In this document: positions 20,629 through 30,964 of the stretch, in pieces
Layout: every line of letters begins with the position of its first letter
Numbering within the stretch: the first letter of the stretch is position 1
From: an uncultured Treponema sp.
Lineage (GTDB): Bacteria; Spirochaetota; Spirochaetia; Treponematales; Treponemataceae
Direction: 5' to 3'
DNA: 64,000 bases
NCBI GenBank assembly: GCA_946186185.1
Contig: CAMHMJ010000014.1
Coordinates: 1-64,000, forward strand
Notes under the pieces: model-generated
Told to the model about the DNA's origin: nothing
The model's input: only the letters and a program-made list of their open reading frames with translations
Databases searched by the model: none
Program-made: the position numbers and the translations under genes

Positions 20629-21947
20629 TATATTTCCTCGCTCGTTTCTTCTTTGTAGAATTTATCATCTACATGCGTTCGTTCAATTTTAAAGCCTTCA
20701 AGGCGTAGTAAAAGGGAAATTACATTTCCCTTGGAAATTGTTCCGCTGGTTATCTTCTGTCCATGGGTTACATAGGAAAGAGTTTTGTGTCTTTCGCTCA
20801 ATGCGCTGATTACATTTCCATACTGCATGGACTCATCGCATTTTGTAACGATTACTCCCTGATAGCCAAAGGGCTCATAATTCTGCATGATATTGTGCAG
20901 GTCTCTTGCCTTGGTTTTTGCGTCAAAGGCAAGATAAATCTCTGCATTCAAGCCCTGAACAGAAAGAGTTTCCTTCATGGCCGCAATATGACTTGCGTCA
21001 TTCGGTCCGTATCCGCCGGTATCGATAAAAATAGCATCAACAGAATCCTTATACTGTTCAAAAAGGCTTTTCAAATCTTCATTATTCTGAGCCTTCAATA
21101 CATTTTTTCCCACAATTTCACCGAATTTCTGAAGCTGCTCAAGAGCACCAACACGCATGGTGTCAGTTGTAATAAAGCAGAAATCCGCAGACCGGCCCTT
21201 TGCCCTTGACTCCTTGATAAAATGAGCAGCCAGCTTTACAAGGGTTGTAGTTTTTCCGACACCTGTCGGTCCTACAATGATAACAACCCGGGGCCTTTTA
21301 TAGCTTACAGGAGTACCGGTTGAAATTGATTCACCGATCCAGTCTACAACATTCATTGAAACAAGATCAAAATCCTCAAGCTCATCAAGGGAGAAGGTCT
21401 TTTTGATTTTTTCAGTAATCATCTGGATGTAGGAATAACTGAACTCGTTCTGAGAAAGGAGCTCCTGAATTTTTGTAATATTCGGATGAAGCTGTCCGGA
21501 GTTTTGAGCAGAAGCTTTTTCCGCAATCAGCTGCTTGAGCTCATCAAGATCTTTCTTTACATCACTGAACTGGGAATCAAGCTGAGCAGAACTGATGGAA
21601 GCGGCAACATTTTTTCCGGCCTTTTTAAGCAGTTCATTCTTATTCTTTTCAAAATCGCTGGAAGTAAGACCTGCACTTTGAGAAGCCAGCTCCTGAGAAA
21701 GAGAAACATTCATGGGATTTCCGTAAGGATTGTAAGAATCGGAATAGACACTAGGCTTATCAATAGTGTAAAGAATTTCCAGCTCCTCTTTTCCGAACAA
21801 ACCTGAAAAACCATGCTTTGGAACAGAGCGTTTGAGACGAATCGTATAATTTTTCTGGTATCTTTCAAAAAGAATTCTTCTGGCTTCCTCTAAATTCTTA
21901 GCCCGAAGAGTCTTGCATCCTTCTAAATACCCGTTATCGCTAGCCAT
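20628..21947 (-). CDS. flhF: Flagellar SRP-like GTPase FlhF
   Basis: 439 aa; [37 protein letters not shown]. Confidence 0.95.
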   Translation of the reverse strand: MASDNGYLEGCKTLRAKNLEEARRILFERYQKNYTIRLKRSVPKHGFSGLFGKEELEILYTIDKPSVYSDSYNPYGNPMNVSLSQELASQSAGLTSSDFEKNKNELLKKAGKNVAASISSAQLDSQFSDVKKDLDELKQLIAEKASAQNSGQLHPNITKIQELLSQNEFSYSYIQMITEKIKKTFSLDELEDFDLVSMNVVDWIGESISTGTPVSYKRPRVVIIVGPTGVGKTTTLVKLAAHFIKESRAKGRSADFCFITTDTMRVGALEQLQKFGEIVGKNVLKAQNNEDLKSLFEQYKDSVDAIFIDTGGYGPNDASHIAAMKETLSVQGLNAEIYLAFDAKTKARDLHNIMQNYEPFGYQGVIVTKCDESMQYGNVISALSERHKTLSYVTHGQKITSGTISKGNVISLLLRLEGFKIERTHVDDKFYKEETSEEI

Positions 21948-21961
21948 CGTTTCCCCTTACC

Positions 21962-24103
21962 TTAATTCACTTCACCTAAAACTACAAGACCAATTCTGTT
22001 TCCGGCAGAAATTACCTCTCTGTCAGAAATTACAACAACACCCGGCATCTCCCGTTCAATAGCAGCCTTCACGAGAGGACGAACAACTCCGGAACAGAAT
22101 AAAATCGGCTGATATGTATTCTGAATGGAAGCAACCACCTGACTGACAGCCCCAATCCATTCCCTGCCGTCAACCGGGTCAAAAGCAACATACGGACGGC
22201 TTCCATCGGTCGGATACTGTGCATGATCCAGAATCCTTTTCTGCCAGTCCTGAGAAATATTTATAACCCGTAATTTTCCGTCATCATCAGCATACTGAAG
22301 ACAAATCTGAAGTCCCAGAGCCTCCCGAACCTTTTCAGCAAGTTCATAAGGACTTCGGGTAATGTTCTTTAAGTTTGCAAGAGTTTCCATAATTGTTACC
22401 ATATTGCGGATAGAAACCTGCTCCCTTAAAAGCTCCTTCAATACTTTTTCGATATCGACAAAGCTCATCTTGTTATCGCCTTCCATTACTTCGGAAACGA
22501 TAATAGGATTAGTCTGTTTTACGGCATTTACAAGAAGAGAAACCTCTTCACTTCCAAGAATCTTTGCAGCCTGAGCGCGAATTGTCTCGGTTAAGTGAGT
22601 TGCAATAATTGTCGGAGGATCTACAACAACATAGCCGGCCTGTTCAGCCTCCGTTCTCTGACTTTCAGGAAGCCACACCGCAGGAAGTCCAAATGTAGGA
22701 TCCTTAGTTGCCTCACCCTTTATCTCTTCAAGAACGGAACCGGTGTTCATGCACATGTAATAGCCAAGCTTAATCTGGCTGCGGCACTCTTCGATTCCGC
22801 GGATTTTGAAGCTGTATTCGTTAGGATTTAAGTTCATATTGTCTATGATATGAATGCTTGGAACCGGAAGACCTGTATCAAGAGCCGATTCACGCCTGAT
22901 TCTGGAAATGCGTTCAACAAGCTCTGCTCCGCTTTCTTCATCAACCAGCGGCAGAAGTCCATAGCCCAGTTCAAGGGAAAGCGGATCCAGAGGAGCAACA
23001 GAATCAGTTTCTGCGTTATTTTTCTTTTTCTTTTCCTGAGTTTCCTTTTCTTCCTGAGCCTTTATGATTTCCTTTTCCTTCTTAATCTTCTTTGTTTTTG
23101 TAAGGCGGAAGCCGTAATAAACAAGGAAGCCGCCGATTGGAAGCAGGAAGAACATGGTATTGTTGTGGAAAGCCACTGCCATAATTATAAGAACGGCACC
23201 AACGATTTCATAAATGGTACCATCCAGAGAGAAATTCTTTACAACCTGCTCACCAAGGGTCTCTTCAGATTTGTCTGCGGTAACGAGGATACCGGTTGCT
23301 ACAGAAAGCATTAAAGACGGAAGCTGGCTTAACAGTCCGTCACCAATTGTGAGCTTAGAATACATTTCCAGGGAGTCGTTAAAGCTCAAATGGTTCATGG
23401 CCATTCCCACAGCAAAACCGCCTATCAGGTTTATAACGGTAATTACAATTCCCGCCTTTACGTTTCCTGAAACGAACTTACTGGAACCGTCCATATTTGA
23501 ATAGAAGTCGATATCCCGGCGAAGCTCTTCCTTCTGACGGCGGGCTTCATCTTCCGTAATGTAGCCGGAATTCAGCTGGTTATCGATATCAAACTGCTTG
23601 GTTGCCATGGAATCCAGGGTGAATCGGGCAGCAACCTCTGAAACACGGCTTGCACCCTTTGTAATTACAACAACCTGAACAACAATAAGAATGATAAAGA
23701 TTACAAAACCGATTACAAGGTTATTTCCCGCAACGATGTTGGCAAAGGCCTGAACCATTGCACTCTGATTTCGGGCAAGAGCCATTGCTCCTCCCCCTGA
23801 AATCTTTGCAGAAAGAATAAGACGGGTGGAAGAAATATTGATTCCCAACCCGAAAATCGTCATAAACAGGGTCATCTGGGGGAATGACGAAAAACTGGAT
23901 GCCCGTGGGGTATAGACAACCGTTAAAAGCACAACGATAGACAGCGCCAGATTGAGAGTCATGAAAATATCAATAAACATTTTTGGAAGAGGAAGGATAA
24001 GCATTAAAACAGCCATTACGACTGCTACTGCTACTGCATTTTTTGAAATGAAATCAAAAACACTTTTTCCCCTGTTTGCATTTGCTGCAACTTCGTTTGC
24101 CAT
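21962..24103 (-). CDS. flhA: Flagellar export protein FlhA
   Basis: 713 aa; FHIPEP-family core, multi-TM. Confidence 0.96.
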   Translation of the reverse strand: MANEVAANANRGKSVFDFISKNAVAVAVVMAVLMLILPLPKMFIDIFMTLNLALSIVVLLTVVYTPRASSFSSFPQMTLFMTIFGLGINISSTRLILSAKISGGGAMALARNQSAMVQAFANIVAGNNLVIGFVIFIILIVVQVVVITKGASRVSEVAARFTLDSMATKQFDIDNQLNSGYITEDEARRQKEELRRDIDFYSNMDGSSKFVSGNVKAGIVITVINLIGGFAVGMAMNHLSFNDSLEMYSKLTIGDGLLSQLPSLMLSVATGILVTADKSEETLGEQVVKNFSLDGTIYEIVGAVLIIMAVAFHNNTMFFLLPIGGFLVYYGFRLTKTKKIKKEKEIIKAQEEKETQEKKKKNNAETDSVAPLDPLSLELGYGLLPLVDEESGAELVERISRIRRESALDTGLPVPSIHIIDNMNLNPNEYSFKIRGIEECRSQIKLGYYMCMNTGSVLEEIKGEATKDPTFGLPAVWLPESQRTEAEQAGYVVVDPPTIIATHLTETIRAQAAKILGSEEVSLLVNAVKQTNPIIVSEVMEGDNKMSFVDIEKVLKELLREQVSIRNMVTIMETLANLKNITRSPYELAEKVREALGLQICLQYADDDGKLRVINISQDWQKRILDHAQYPTDGSRPYVAFDPVDGREWIGAVSQVVASIQNTYQPILFCSGVVRPLVKAAIEREMPGVVVISDREVISAGNRIGLVVLGEVN

Positions 24104-24128
24104 TAAGTCCCCACCCTTGACAAATCAC

Positions 24129-25316
24129 TTAAGTTCTTTTTTGATTGAAACGGCCAACCTCGGCATAAACTTCTGCCAGTACAGACCAGTATCTTTCTGG
24201 TATTATATCACCTATTTCTGTATCTGTATAGAGTGAACGTGCAAGAGGACGATTTTCTATTACAGGAACATTATTTTCAGCGGCAATCCGTCGCATCTGA
24301 AGGGCAATTTCGTCTTCACCCTTAAAGGTAACCTCAGGCGCAATGGCTTCGGAGGCCTCGTACTTCATGGAAACGGCAAAATGCGTAGGGTTGGTGATAA
24401 CAACATCAGCTTCCCGGACTGCCTTGGGCATATTCTGAGACAGAATGCGCTTCTGCTCTTCCTTGAGCCTGTTTTTTATCTCCGGGTCTCCTTCCATCTC
24501 TTTAAATTCCTGCTTCTGTTCATACTTTGTCATTTTCATGGATTCCATGAATTCCCGGCGGTTTACAAAGTAATCAGGAATACTTACCACAATGAACAGA
24601 ACGGCAACGGTCACCATGAGCTGGGCTGCAATTTTTGAAATCTGTTTAACCGATGCCAGAATGTTGGCGTTTTTTATGGTCTGTACGATAAGTGGAATAT
24701 TTTTCTTAATCAGGATATAGGCAATCAGAACGATAATCGCCACTTTTCCAAGACTTTTTACTATATTAAATACCCCTTTCAGGCTAAAAAGGGTATTTTT
24801 AAAATATTCTCCGAATTTTGGGACAATTTTAGAAAACTTCGGTTCAATGGTTTTCAGGGTAAAAATAAAGCCCCTGTTCTGGATGATATTTCCAAGAAAA
24901 GCACCGGCGATTCCTGTAATCGAAATAGGAATTACCATTTTCAGGAAGCTAAGGGCAAATGCGGCAAAATAAGCGCTGTTCAAAACCGCTTTTTCATTAC
25001 AGCGCTCAAAATAAAAGCGCATTAAATCTGCACAGCCGGTTAAAATGGAACGGGCAAGAAAAATCAGGACAATCACCGTAAAAAGAAATACAAGAGAAGA
25101 GTTTAAGTCGTTACTCTTTGGAACACGACCCTCTTCCCGGGCTTTCTGAAGCTTATACTCTGAAGGTTCCTCGGTTCGTCCTTCATCCTCGGCGGCAAAC
25201 CACTGAAGGTCTAAATCTTTAGCTCTCAAGGGATGAGTGGTGCTTCCATCAGTAATTTCGGCGGCAGGCATACTGTTACCAGAAAAACGACGGCTGTGAC
25301 AAATCATTGCTATCAT
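24129..25316 (-). CDS. flhB: Flagellar export protein FlhB
   Basis: 395 aa; NPTHFAVSMKYE autocleavage motif (NPTH). Confidence 0.96.
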   Translation of the reverse strand: MIAMICHSRRFSGNSMPAAEITDGSTTHPLRAKDLDLQWFAAEDEGRTEEPSEYKLQKAREEGRVPKSNDLNSSLVFLFTVIVLIFLARSILTGCADLMRFYFERCNEKAVLNSAYFAAFALSFLKMVIPISITGIAGAFLGNIIQNRGFIFTLKTIEPKFSKIVPKFGEYFKNTLFSLKGVFNIVKSLGKVAIIVLIAYILIKKNIPLIVQTIKNANILASVKQISKIAAQLMVTVAVLFIVVSIPDYFVNRREFMESMKMTKYEQKQEFKEMEGDPEIKNRLKEEQKRILSQNMPKAVREADVVITNPTHFAVSMKYEASEAIAPEVTFKGEDEIALQMRRIAAENNVPVIENRPLARSLYTDTEIGDIIPERYWSVLAEVYAEVGRFNQKRT

Positions 25317-26125
25317 AGTCCGCCCCCCTGATTTCCGATTGCATGAATGATTGCATTCAAATCGTTGATGCCGGTATTAAAGGAGCGGATAAAAAAGTCG
25401 CACAAATCCCTGAAAAAGATTGCAAAAATTCCAAAGGAAAGAAGTATCATTATAGGGAAACCTTCAGAAAGGAGGTTCATCTGAGGAGCTGCCTTTGAAA
25501 GAAGACCGGTACACACGGTTACAAGAAGAAGGGTTCCCATAATCGGAAGAGCTATAAGCATGGCATCCGCAAAAAGATTGGAAAGTCCCCGCAAAAGAAA
25601 AGTAACCAGTTTTTCCCGGGCTGCAATCAGTTCCATACAGTTCAGGCTGGAAATACTTCCCATAAGCCCCTTTATAAAAAGCTTCTGGAACCATTCGCTC
25701 TGCATAAAAATCAGCATGGAAACAAGATTCAAAAACTGACCGATAAGGGGATTTTCAACCTGAGAAAGGGCATCATAGGCAGAAGCCGCACTGAAACCCA
25801 TCTGGAAAGCAAAAAACTGACCGGCTGTACTGAAGGCGGCAAAAATAATTGAAACATAAAAGCCCATTATTACACCGATCATTGCTTCTCCGATAAGAAG
25901 AAGAAAATAATAAAGACTGAAGGAGCCGTCCAGGGCAACGTAAGAAGAATAGGCTGCAAAATCCGCCTGAGGAAGCATCAGATACGCCATGTAAAAAGCA
26001 AGGGCAAATCTGGAAGCCCGGGGCAAAGTTCGCATTGAAAAAAGCGGCAATGTAAACAGAAGACCCAGACTTCGTACCGAAACGAGAAGAAAAACACTTG
26101 ATTTTGAAACAATTTCTTCAAGCAT
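25313..26125 (-). CDS. fliR: Flagellar export protein FliR
   Basis: 270-aa multi-TM; gene order. Confidence 0.93.
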   Translation of the reverse strand: MLEEIVSKSSVFLLVSVRSLGLLFTLPLFSMRTLPRASRFALAFYMAYLMLPQADFAAYSSYVALDGSFSLYYFLLLIGEAMIGVIMGFYVSIIFAAFSTAGQFFAFQMGFSAASAYDALSQVENPLIGQFLNLVSMLIFMQSEWFQKLFIKGLMGSISSLNCMELIAAREKLVTFLLRGLSNLFADAMLIALPIMGTLLLVTVCTGLLSKAAPQMNLLSEGFPIMILLSFGIFAIFFRDLCDFFIRSFNTGINDLNAIIHAIGNQGGGL

Positions 26126-26127
26126 TA

Positions 26128-26391
26128 TTACAGATTAGGGATCATCTTAAAAAGATTTATTACAAAACCCCTGAGGTGAGTAAACTGCCAGCCACCCAGT
26201 AACGCAAGAACACCAAAAATCGCAATAAGCTTCGGAAAAAAGGTCAATGTCTGCTCCTGAATTGAGGTAGTTGCCTGAAAAATTGCAACAACAAGACCTA
26301 CAACAAGGGCAATACTCAAAACAGGAACTATCAGAATAAAAACCTCTTCAATTCCACTCTGCATGAGGGAAACTAAACGCCCGATTGACAT
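26128..26391 (-). CDS. fliQ: Flagellar export protein FliQ
   Basis: 87 aa, two TM; VGLVVAIFQATTSIQEQTLTFFPKL. Confidence 0.95.
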   Translation of the reverse strand: MSIGRLVSLMQSGIEEVFILIVPVLSIALVVGLVVAIFQATTSIQEQTLTFFPKLIAIFGVLALLGGWQFTHLRGFVINLFKMIPNL

Positions 26392-26406
26392 ACAAACCTC
26401 CCGAAA

Positions 26407-27279
26407 CTAGTGCATTACCGACGCAAATAACTGGGTTGTCAAAAGACTCCAGCCGTCAACAAGAACAAATACCATAAGCTTAAAAGGCATTGAAATCTGA
26501 ACCGGCGGAAGCATCATCATACCCATGGACATAAGGATACTGGCAACAACCATATCTATTACAATGAACGGAATGTACAGAATAATACCTATCTTAAAGG
26601 CAACAGTCAGCTCGCTTAAAATATAGGCCGGAATAAGCACATAAAGAGGAATTGCGCTTGGGTCGTGCTCAACAGGCTTTTCAAGATGGGCCATCTGCAT
26701 AAACATCATGATATAACTTTCATTTTTACCCATCTGGGAATACATAAAATTCTTAATCGGGACTTCAGTTTCGTGAATTGCTTCTTCAATTGAAATATTT
26801 CCGTCTGCCATGGGCTTATAAGCCTTTTCATATATCGTTGAAAAAGTTGGCCACATGACAAAAAGAGTCATAAAGAAGGCTATTCCGTTCAATACAGCCG
26901 TTGGCGGAACCTGCTGAAGAGACAGAGCCCGCTTTATAAAGTCAAGTACGATTGAAAAACGCAGAAAACAGGTAACAAGAAGAAGAATACTCGGCGCAAG
27001 TGTCAGCACCGTAAGAATAATCATCAGTCGGACTGAAAAAGCAACTTCCTGACCGTTTCTTGGCTGCGTAATTGAAAGATTTATATTCGGAACCTCAAGA
27101 GGCCTTACAGTCCGCCCGATTTCCGTATTTCCCTGGGTTGAACCGGAAGGAAAATTTCTGTTCTGATTGGAACTCTGAGAAAAAGCGAAGGAACCTGAAA
27201 AATACATCAGGAGCACAGTAAAAAAGAGGCCTTTTTTTATATGATTTTCCACGGATTTCAAAAAGCGTTTCGTCCTCAT
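26407..27279 (-). CDS. fliP: Flagellar export protein FliP
   Basis: 290 aa; LRFSIVLDFIKRALSLQQVPPTAVLNGIAFFMTLFVMWP; ILMSMGMMMLPPVQISMPFKLMVFVLVDGW. Confidence 0.96.
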   Translation of the reverse strand: MRTKRFLKSVENHIKKGLFFTVLLMYFSGSFAFSQSSNQNRNFPSGSTQGNTEIGRTVRPLEVPNINLSITQPRNGQEVAFSVRLMIILTVLTLAPSILLLVTCFLRFSIVLDFIKRALSLQQVPPTAVLNGIAFFMTLFVMWPTFSTIYEKAYKPMADGNISIEEAIHETEVPIKNFMYSQMGKNESYIMMFMQMAHLEKPVEHDPSAIPLYVLIPAYILSELTVAFKIGIILYIPFIVIDMVVASILMSMGMMMLPPVQISMPFKLMVFVLVDGWSLLTTQLFASVMH

Positions 27280-27977
27280 TTTTCACCGCCATTTAAATCA
27301 TTGCGCTGTTTTCTTAAATTTTTACCCATCTTTTTCTGAATATCCGAGAAAATCCCGTTTTTTTCACGAGGTCCGCCCGGCATAAATATATCCAGAACAT
27401 CTGCAAAGCTTTTCGGCTTTTTTACATTCTGATGCTCATCCGCATAAAGATTCATTGCGTTAATAAGCTCTTTATCCTTTTCATTTTCCCGGTCAAGTTC
27501 ACCGATTAAATTAACGCCGGAATCAGAAACACCCACCAGATATGCATGGTCTAATAAAGTCACAACATGAACAGATTTTCCCGGAAGAAGATCCACAGAA
27601 GAAACCCGACGCAAAAACGGGTCTGAATTGTTAGGATCCGTTTTCATGCTTCGTTTCATAAGCCACATAACGGCATAAATACAGCCGATTACAAAGGCAA
27701 GGACCAGAATCATGCGCAAAAACAAAAAGAAAGTAGAAAATCGTGAAGGTTCTGCAGTCTGAGAGTCCTGGGGATTATTGATGTAAAAAGGAACAGAATC
27801 TGAAGACTGAGCTTCGGAATTCAGAGTCCCCTGTGAACTTCCGGAGGAAGCTGCAGCGCTGTCAGAAACAGAAGATCCAGAATTATTTTGACAGAAAACA
27901 TCAATCGAAAATAAAAAGAAAAAAGAAACAAGTAATAGAACTTTTTTTGAATTTTTTGAGACAGTCAATTTTCCCAC
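27276..27977 (-). CDS. fliO: FliO/FliZ-type flagellar biosynthesis protein
   Basis: 233 aa; signal/TM, short cytoplasmic domain (VDLLPGKSVHVVTLLDHAYLVGVSDSGVNLIGEL); GTG start. Confidence 0.85.
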   Translation of the reverse strand: MGKLTVSKNSKKVLLLVSFFFLFSIDVFCQNNSGSSVSDSAAASSGSSQGTLNSEAQSSDSVPFYINNPQDSQTAEPSRFSTFFLFLRMILVLAFVIGCIYAVMWLMKRSMKTDPNNSDPFLRRVSSVDLLPGKSVHVVTLLDHAYLVGVSDSGVNLIGELDRENEKDKELINAMNLYADEHQNVKKPKSFADVLDIFMPGGPREKNGIFSDIQKKMGKNLRKQRNDLNGGEK

Positions 27978-27987
27978 CCATATAAAA

Positions 27988-28031
27988 CTCCTTTTTCATG
28001 CATTCCCCAATGCAGCAAAAAGAAAAAGGAG
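27988..28031 (-). promoter_or_regulatory. Stem-loop containing the fliO Shine-Dalgarno sequence
   Basis: CTCCTTTTTC (27988-27997) perfectly complementary to GAAAAAGGAG (28022-28031), inner TGCATT/AATGCA; GGAG 27988-27991 is the fliO SD on the minus strand. Confidence 0.6.
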
Positions 28032-28040
28032 CCCTTATTT

Positions 28041-29300
28041 TTATCTTAAATCAGAAACACGCTCTAACGGAGAGAGAATTTCAGTTACGCGGACACCGAA
28101 GTTTTCATCGATGACTACAACTTCTCCCTTTGCAATCGGTTTATGATTTACAAGAATATCTACCGGTTCACCGGCAAGCTTATCAAGCTCGATAATGGTA
28201 CCTTCACCCATTCCAAGAATATCTTTAATCTGCTTCTGGGTTCGTCCAAGCTCTACAGTCATTTCCATGAAAACGTCCATGATAAGACTGATATTCTGCT
28301 GTTCACCGGAAAGATTTGCACCCTGAAGGTTAGAATACTGGAGGTTCTGAACATTAGGAACATTGAAGCCCATGTTCTGTCCCATCGGAGCCATACCGCC
28401 CATGCCACCCATAGGAGCCATTCCACCCATCGGTGCCATACCGCCCATACCGCCCATAGGAGCCATTCCACCCATGGGTGCCATACCGCCCATGCCACCC
28501 ATGTTCGCCATTCCGCCCATAGGAGACATGCCACCCATGCCGCCCATAGCGCCTCCACCCATAGGAGACATGCCGCCCATGCCACCCATGGCACCAGTAC
28601 CCATTGCTCCCATATCACCGGCTGGAGAACCGAGGGATTCAAGCTCAGCAGCATTTCCGCCGTAAGCGTTACTGATCTGCTCAGCTGCCTGTCCGCCGAT
28701 TGCTTCCCAGAGGGTATATCCCTGACCGTCAAGAGTCAAAGGATAGCTGATAAGTGCAAATTTATTCTGCGGAATGCGAATCATTGCTTTCGGATTATTT
28801 ACGGCTTCACCAGGATTGCAGGCAAGTCCAGGGAATTTACCGGTTCCATCCAGCTCCTGAACTTCTGAACCTGTGTGCATTGCAACAACATCACAGATAC
28901 AGCTTAAAGCCATATCGTCAAAATCCGCATTCTCTTCTTTTGTAACGAGATTTACTAATTTCTGAGCAAACTCAGGAGCCATAAGGTACTGGTGCTCACC
29001 AGAAAGACCGGCAGAAAAGTCCTGAGCTACAGAAACAACAACTTCCGGAAGTTTTACCAGAAGACCGTCCCTCTCAAGAACCTCAACAATCGGATCTCCA
29101 CCAGAGAAGCTGGCTCCAGTCATATTATTGAGCTTTTCAATCAGAGGAGTTTTTAAATTATTTGCAAATGTCTTAAGGGCTTCTTTATCAATGGATACAG
29201 AAGGTCCTCCTGACACGTGTCCTGTTGAATTCAGGCCGTCCGGCTGAACTCCGGCAAGCAAAGCGTCAATTTCATCCTGTGAAATAGCACCATCACTCAT
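28041..29300 (-). CDS. fliY: Flagellar motor switch protein FliY/FliN with CheC-like N-terminus and Met/Gly-rich linker
   Basis: 419 aa; C-terminal SPOA domain (VELGRTQKQIKDILGMGEGTIIELDKLAGEPVDILVN); N-terminal LSQDEIDALL-like. Confidence 0.93.
   Translation of the reverse strand: MSDGAISQDEIDALLAGVQPDGLNSTGHVSGGPSVSIDKEALKTFANNLKTPLIEKLNNMTGASFSGGDPIVEVLERDGLLVKLPEVVVSVAQDFSAGLSGEHQYLMAPEFAQKLVNLVTKEENADFDDMALSCICDVVAMHTGSEVQELDGTGKFPGLACNPGEAVNNPKAMIRIPQNKFALISYPLTLDGQGYTLWEAIGGQAAEQISNAYGGNAAELESLGSPAGDMGAMGTGAMGGMGGMSPMGGGAMGGMGGMSPMGGMANMGGMGGMAPMGGMAPMGGMGGMAPMGGMAPMGGMGGMAPMGQNMGFNVPNVQNLQYSNLQGANLSGEQQNISLIMDVFMEMTVELGRTQKQIKDILGMGEGTIIELDKLAGEPVDILVNHKPIAKGEVVVIDENFGVRVTEILSPLERVSDLR
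28381..28613. repeat. Degenerate tandem repeat encoding (M-G-G-M-x-P) units inside fliY
   Basis: Repeated CCCAT(A/T)GGxGCCAT(A/T)CC(A/G)CCCAT... on +. Confidence 0.9.
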
Positions 29301-30331
29301 AATGTTTCTTCTCCTTCTACGGAAAGCTCTTCAAAATCATCCGCAGCAACATCTTCTAGTTTTCCAGTAACCTGTACTGCCATTTTTTTACCGACAACAC
29401 CCGGCTGGCAATAAAATTTCTTTTTATTACCAACACTAAGAATCAAAGGATCTCCAACCTTCGTATTTGAAAGGCGGACAATATCTCCACAGCGCAGAGA
29501 AAGAACATCCTTAATCGGTAAATTGATTGAACCAACTTCAGCAACAACTTCCATATCAACAGATGCAAGCTTTTCCTTCAAAGTACCCAGATACTGTGTT
29601 GTTGAACTTCTGCGGACAGAAGAAAACCAGAACTGTGATGACAATTTTGAAATAATTGGTTCTATAGTAAGATAAGGGATACAGAAGTTCATCATTCCTT
29701 CTTCATCCCCTACTTTTGTTTCCAAAGTAATTAAAACGACCATTTCGCTTGGAGGAACGATCTGTGCAAACTGAGGGTTTGTTTCAATCTGTCCAAGACG
29801 AGGTCTTAAGTCGATAACCTGTGTCCAGGCTTCACGCATATTTGCCAGGATTCGGACGATAATTCCTTCCATTACCGACTGCTCGATATCCGTCAAATCC
29901 CGGTTTTTATTCTGACTTGTTACACCCCGTCCACCAAAAAGGCGGTCAATCATACAGAAGGTGATTGCAGGGTCAATTTCCAGAACCGCATTACCTTTAA
30001 GAGGATCCATATTTACAACCGCAAGTGTTGTAGGAGTCGGAATGGAACGGATAAATTCCTCGTAGGTAAGCTGGTCAACCGAAGCAACATGAACGTGTAC
30101 AAGAGAACGAAGCTGAGCCGAAAGAGATGTGGTTGTTAAACGCGCAAAGGTTTCGTGCATGTTCGAAACCGTTCGAAGCTGTTCCTTTGAGAATTTATCA
30201 GGACGCTTAAAATCGTAAATCTTTATTTTTCGGGTATCACTGACCGGTTTAAAATCGTCAGCCTCTGTATCCCCCGAAGAAATGGCGGTCAAAAGCTGGT
30301 CAATTTCATCCTGTGACAGAACTTCGTTCAT
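29297..30331 (-). CDS. fliM: Flagellar motor switch protein FliM
   Basis: 344 aa; EVLSQDEIDQLLTAI N-terminus; GGRG motif. Confidence 0.96.
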   Translation of the reverse strand: MNEVLSQDEIDQLLTAISSGDTEADDFKPVSDTRKIKIYDFKRPDKFSKEQLRTVSNMHETFARLTTTSLSAQLRSLVHVHVASVDQLTYEEFIRSIPTPTTLAVVNMDPLKGNAVLEIDPAITFCMIDRLFGGRGVTSQNKNRDLTDIEQSVMEGIIVRILANMREAWTQVIDLRPRLGQIETNPQFAQIVPPSEMVVLITLETKVGDEEGMMNFCIPYLTIEPIISKLSSQFWFSSVRRSSTTQYLGTLKEKLASVDMEVVAEVGSINLPIKDVLSLRCGDIVRLSNTKVGDPLILSVGNKKKFYCQPGVVGKKMAVQVTGKLEDVAADDFEELSVEGEETL

Positions 30332-30350
30332 TTAATCTTCCACCTAGTTT

Positions 30351-30893
30351 TTATTGCTCAAGAACATCAAGCTGAAGAAAAGAGATATCCTTAATCTTAG
30401 ATGAACTTAAAATTTCGTCATTAATGGCGTTTCTAAGCTCGATCTTTATTTTCTGCTCATTCTGCGGCTTTAACTGCTGAATGGTCTTCTCTGTAAAGTA
30501 TCGGCGCAAAAAGTCTTTCAGTTCAATATTTCTTTGAGTAATTTCAGTTGAAGTAGCTTTATCGTCTTTTTTATATCCGAGAGCAATGTCAACAACAACA
30601 GAAGCCGGCGGATCATCGCTGGTCTTTGTTCTGATTGCACCAAGAGATGTATACCAGTCTAAAATTTCGCGCTGAACGGCATATTCATCGCTGATTGGAA
30701 TTCCTACCTGGCTGCTTGTATTTCCACCAACAATTTTCATTGTAACGATTACAATAACAACGATAAGAATTACGGCTCCTAAACCGATGGCAATCCATTT
30801 TAAAAGTTTGGTAATGAGGCCACCCATTCCGCCTTTTTTTGAAGCTGCAGAAACTTCGCCGCTGTCCAAACCGTCAAGATCGTCGTCTGCCAT
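30351..30893 (-). CDS. fliL: Flagellar basal-body-associated protein FliL
   Basis: 180 aa, single TM, operon position; SD GGGAGGG. Confidence 0.9.
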   Translation of the reverse strand: MADDDLDGLDSGEVSAASKKGGMGGLITKLLKWIAIGLGAVILIVVIVIVTMKIVGGNTSSQVGIPISDEYAVQREILDWYTSLGAIRTKTSDDPPASVVVDIALGYKKDDKATSTEITQRNIELKDFLRRYFTEKTIQQLKPQNEQKIKIELRNAINDEILSSSKIKDISFLQLDVLEQ

Positions 30894-30935
30894 TTTTCCC
30901 TCCCGGAAAATAAATATTTTAAATTTTAGTAATTC

Positions 30936-30964
30936 ATTATACTACTAAAAATGACCTTCATCAA
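30936..30964 (-). promoter_or_regulatory. Candidate internal promoter upstream of fliL
   Basis: TTGATG (30964-30959), 17-bp spacer, TATAAT (30941-30936); the -35 lies in the 3' end of motB. Confidence 0.5.

Noticed and set aside
22850-23314. Plus-strand 154-aa ORF opposite flhA
   Set aside because: Antisense to a confident flhA; low-complexity Leu/Phe run.
28381-28613. CRISPR-like regular repeats
   Set aside because: Repeats are contiguous, coding and without unique spacers; no cas genes recognised in the window.
28143-28868. Plus-strand His-rich 241-aa ORF (and 28259-28732 Trp-rich frame) over the fliY repeat
   Set aside because: Shadow translations of the Met/Gly tandem repeat in wrong frames; no SD or homology.
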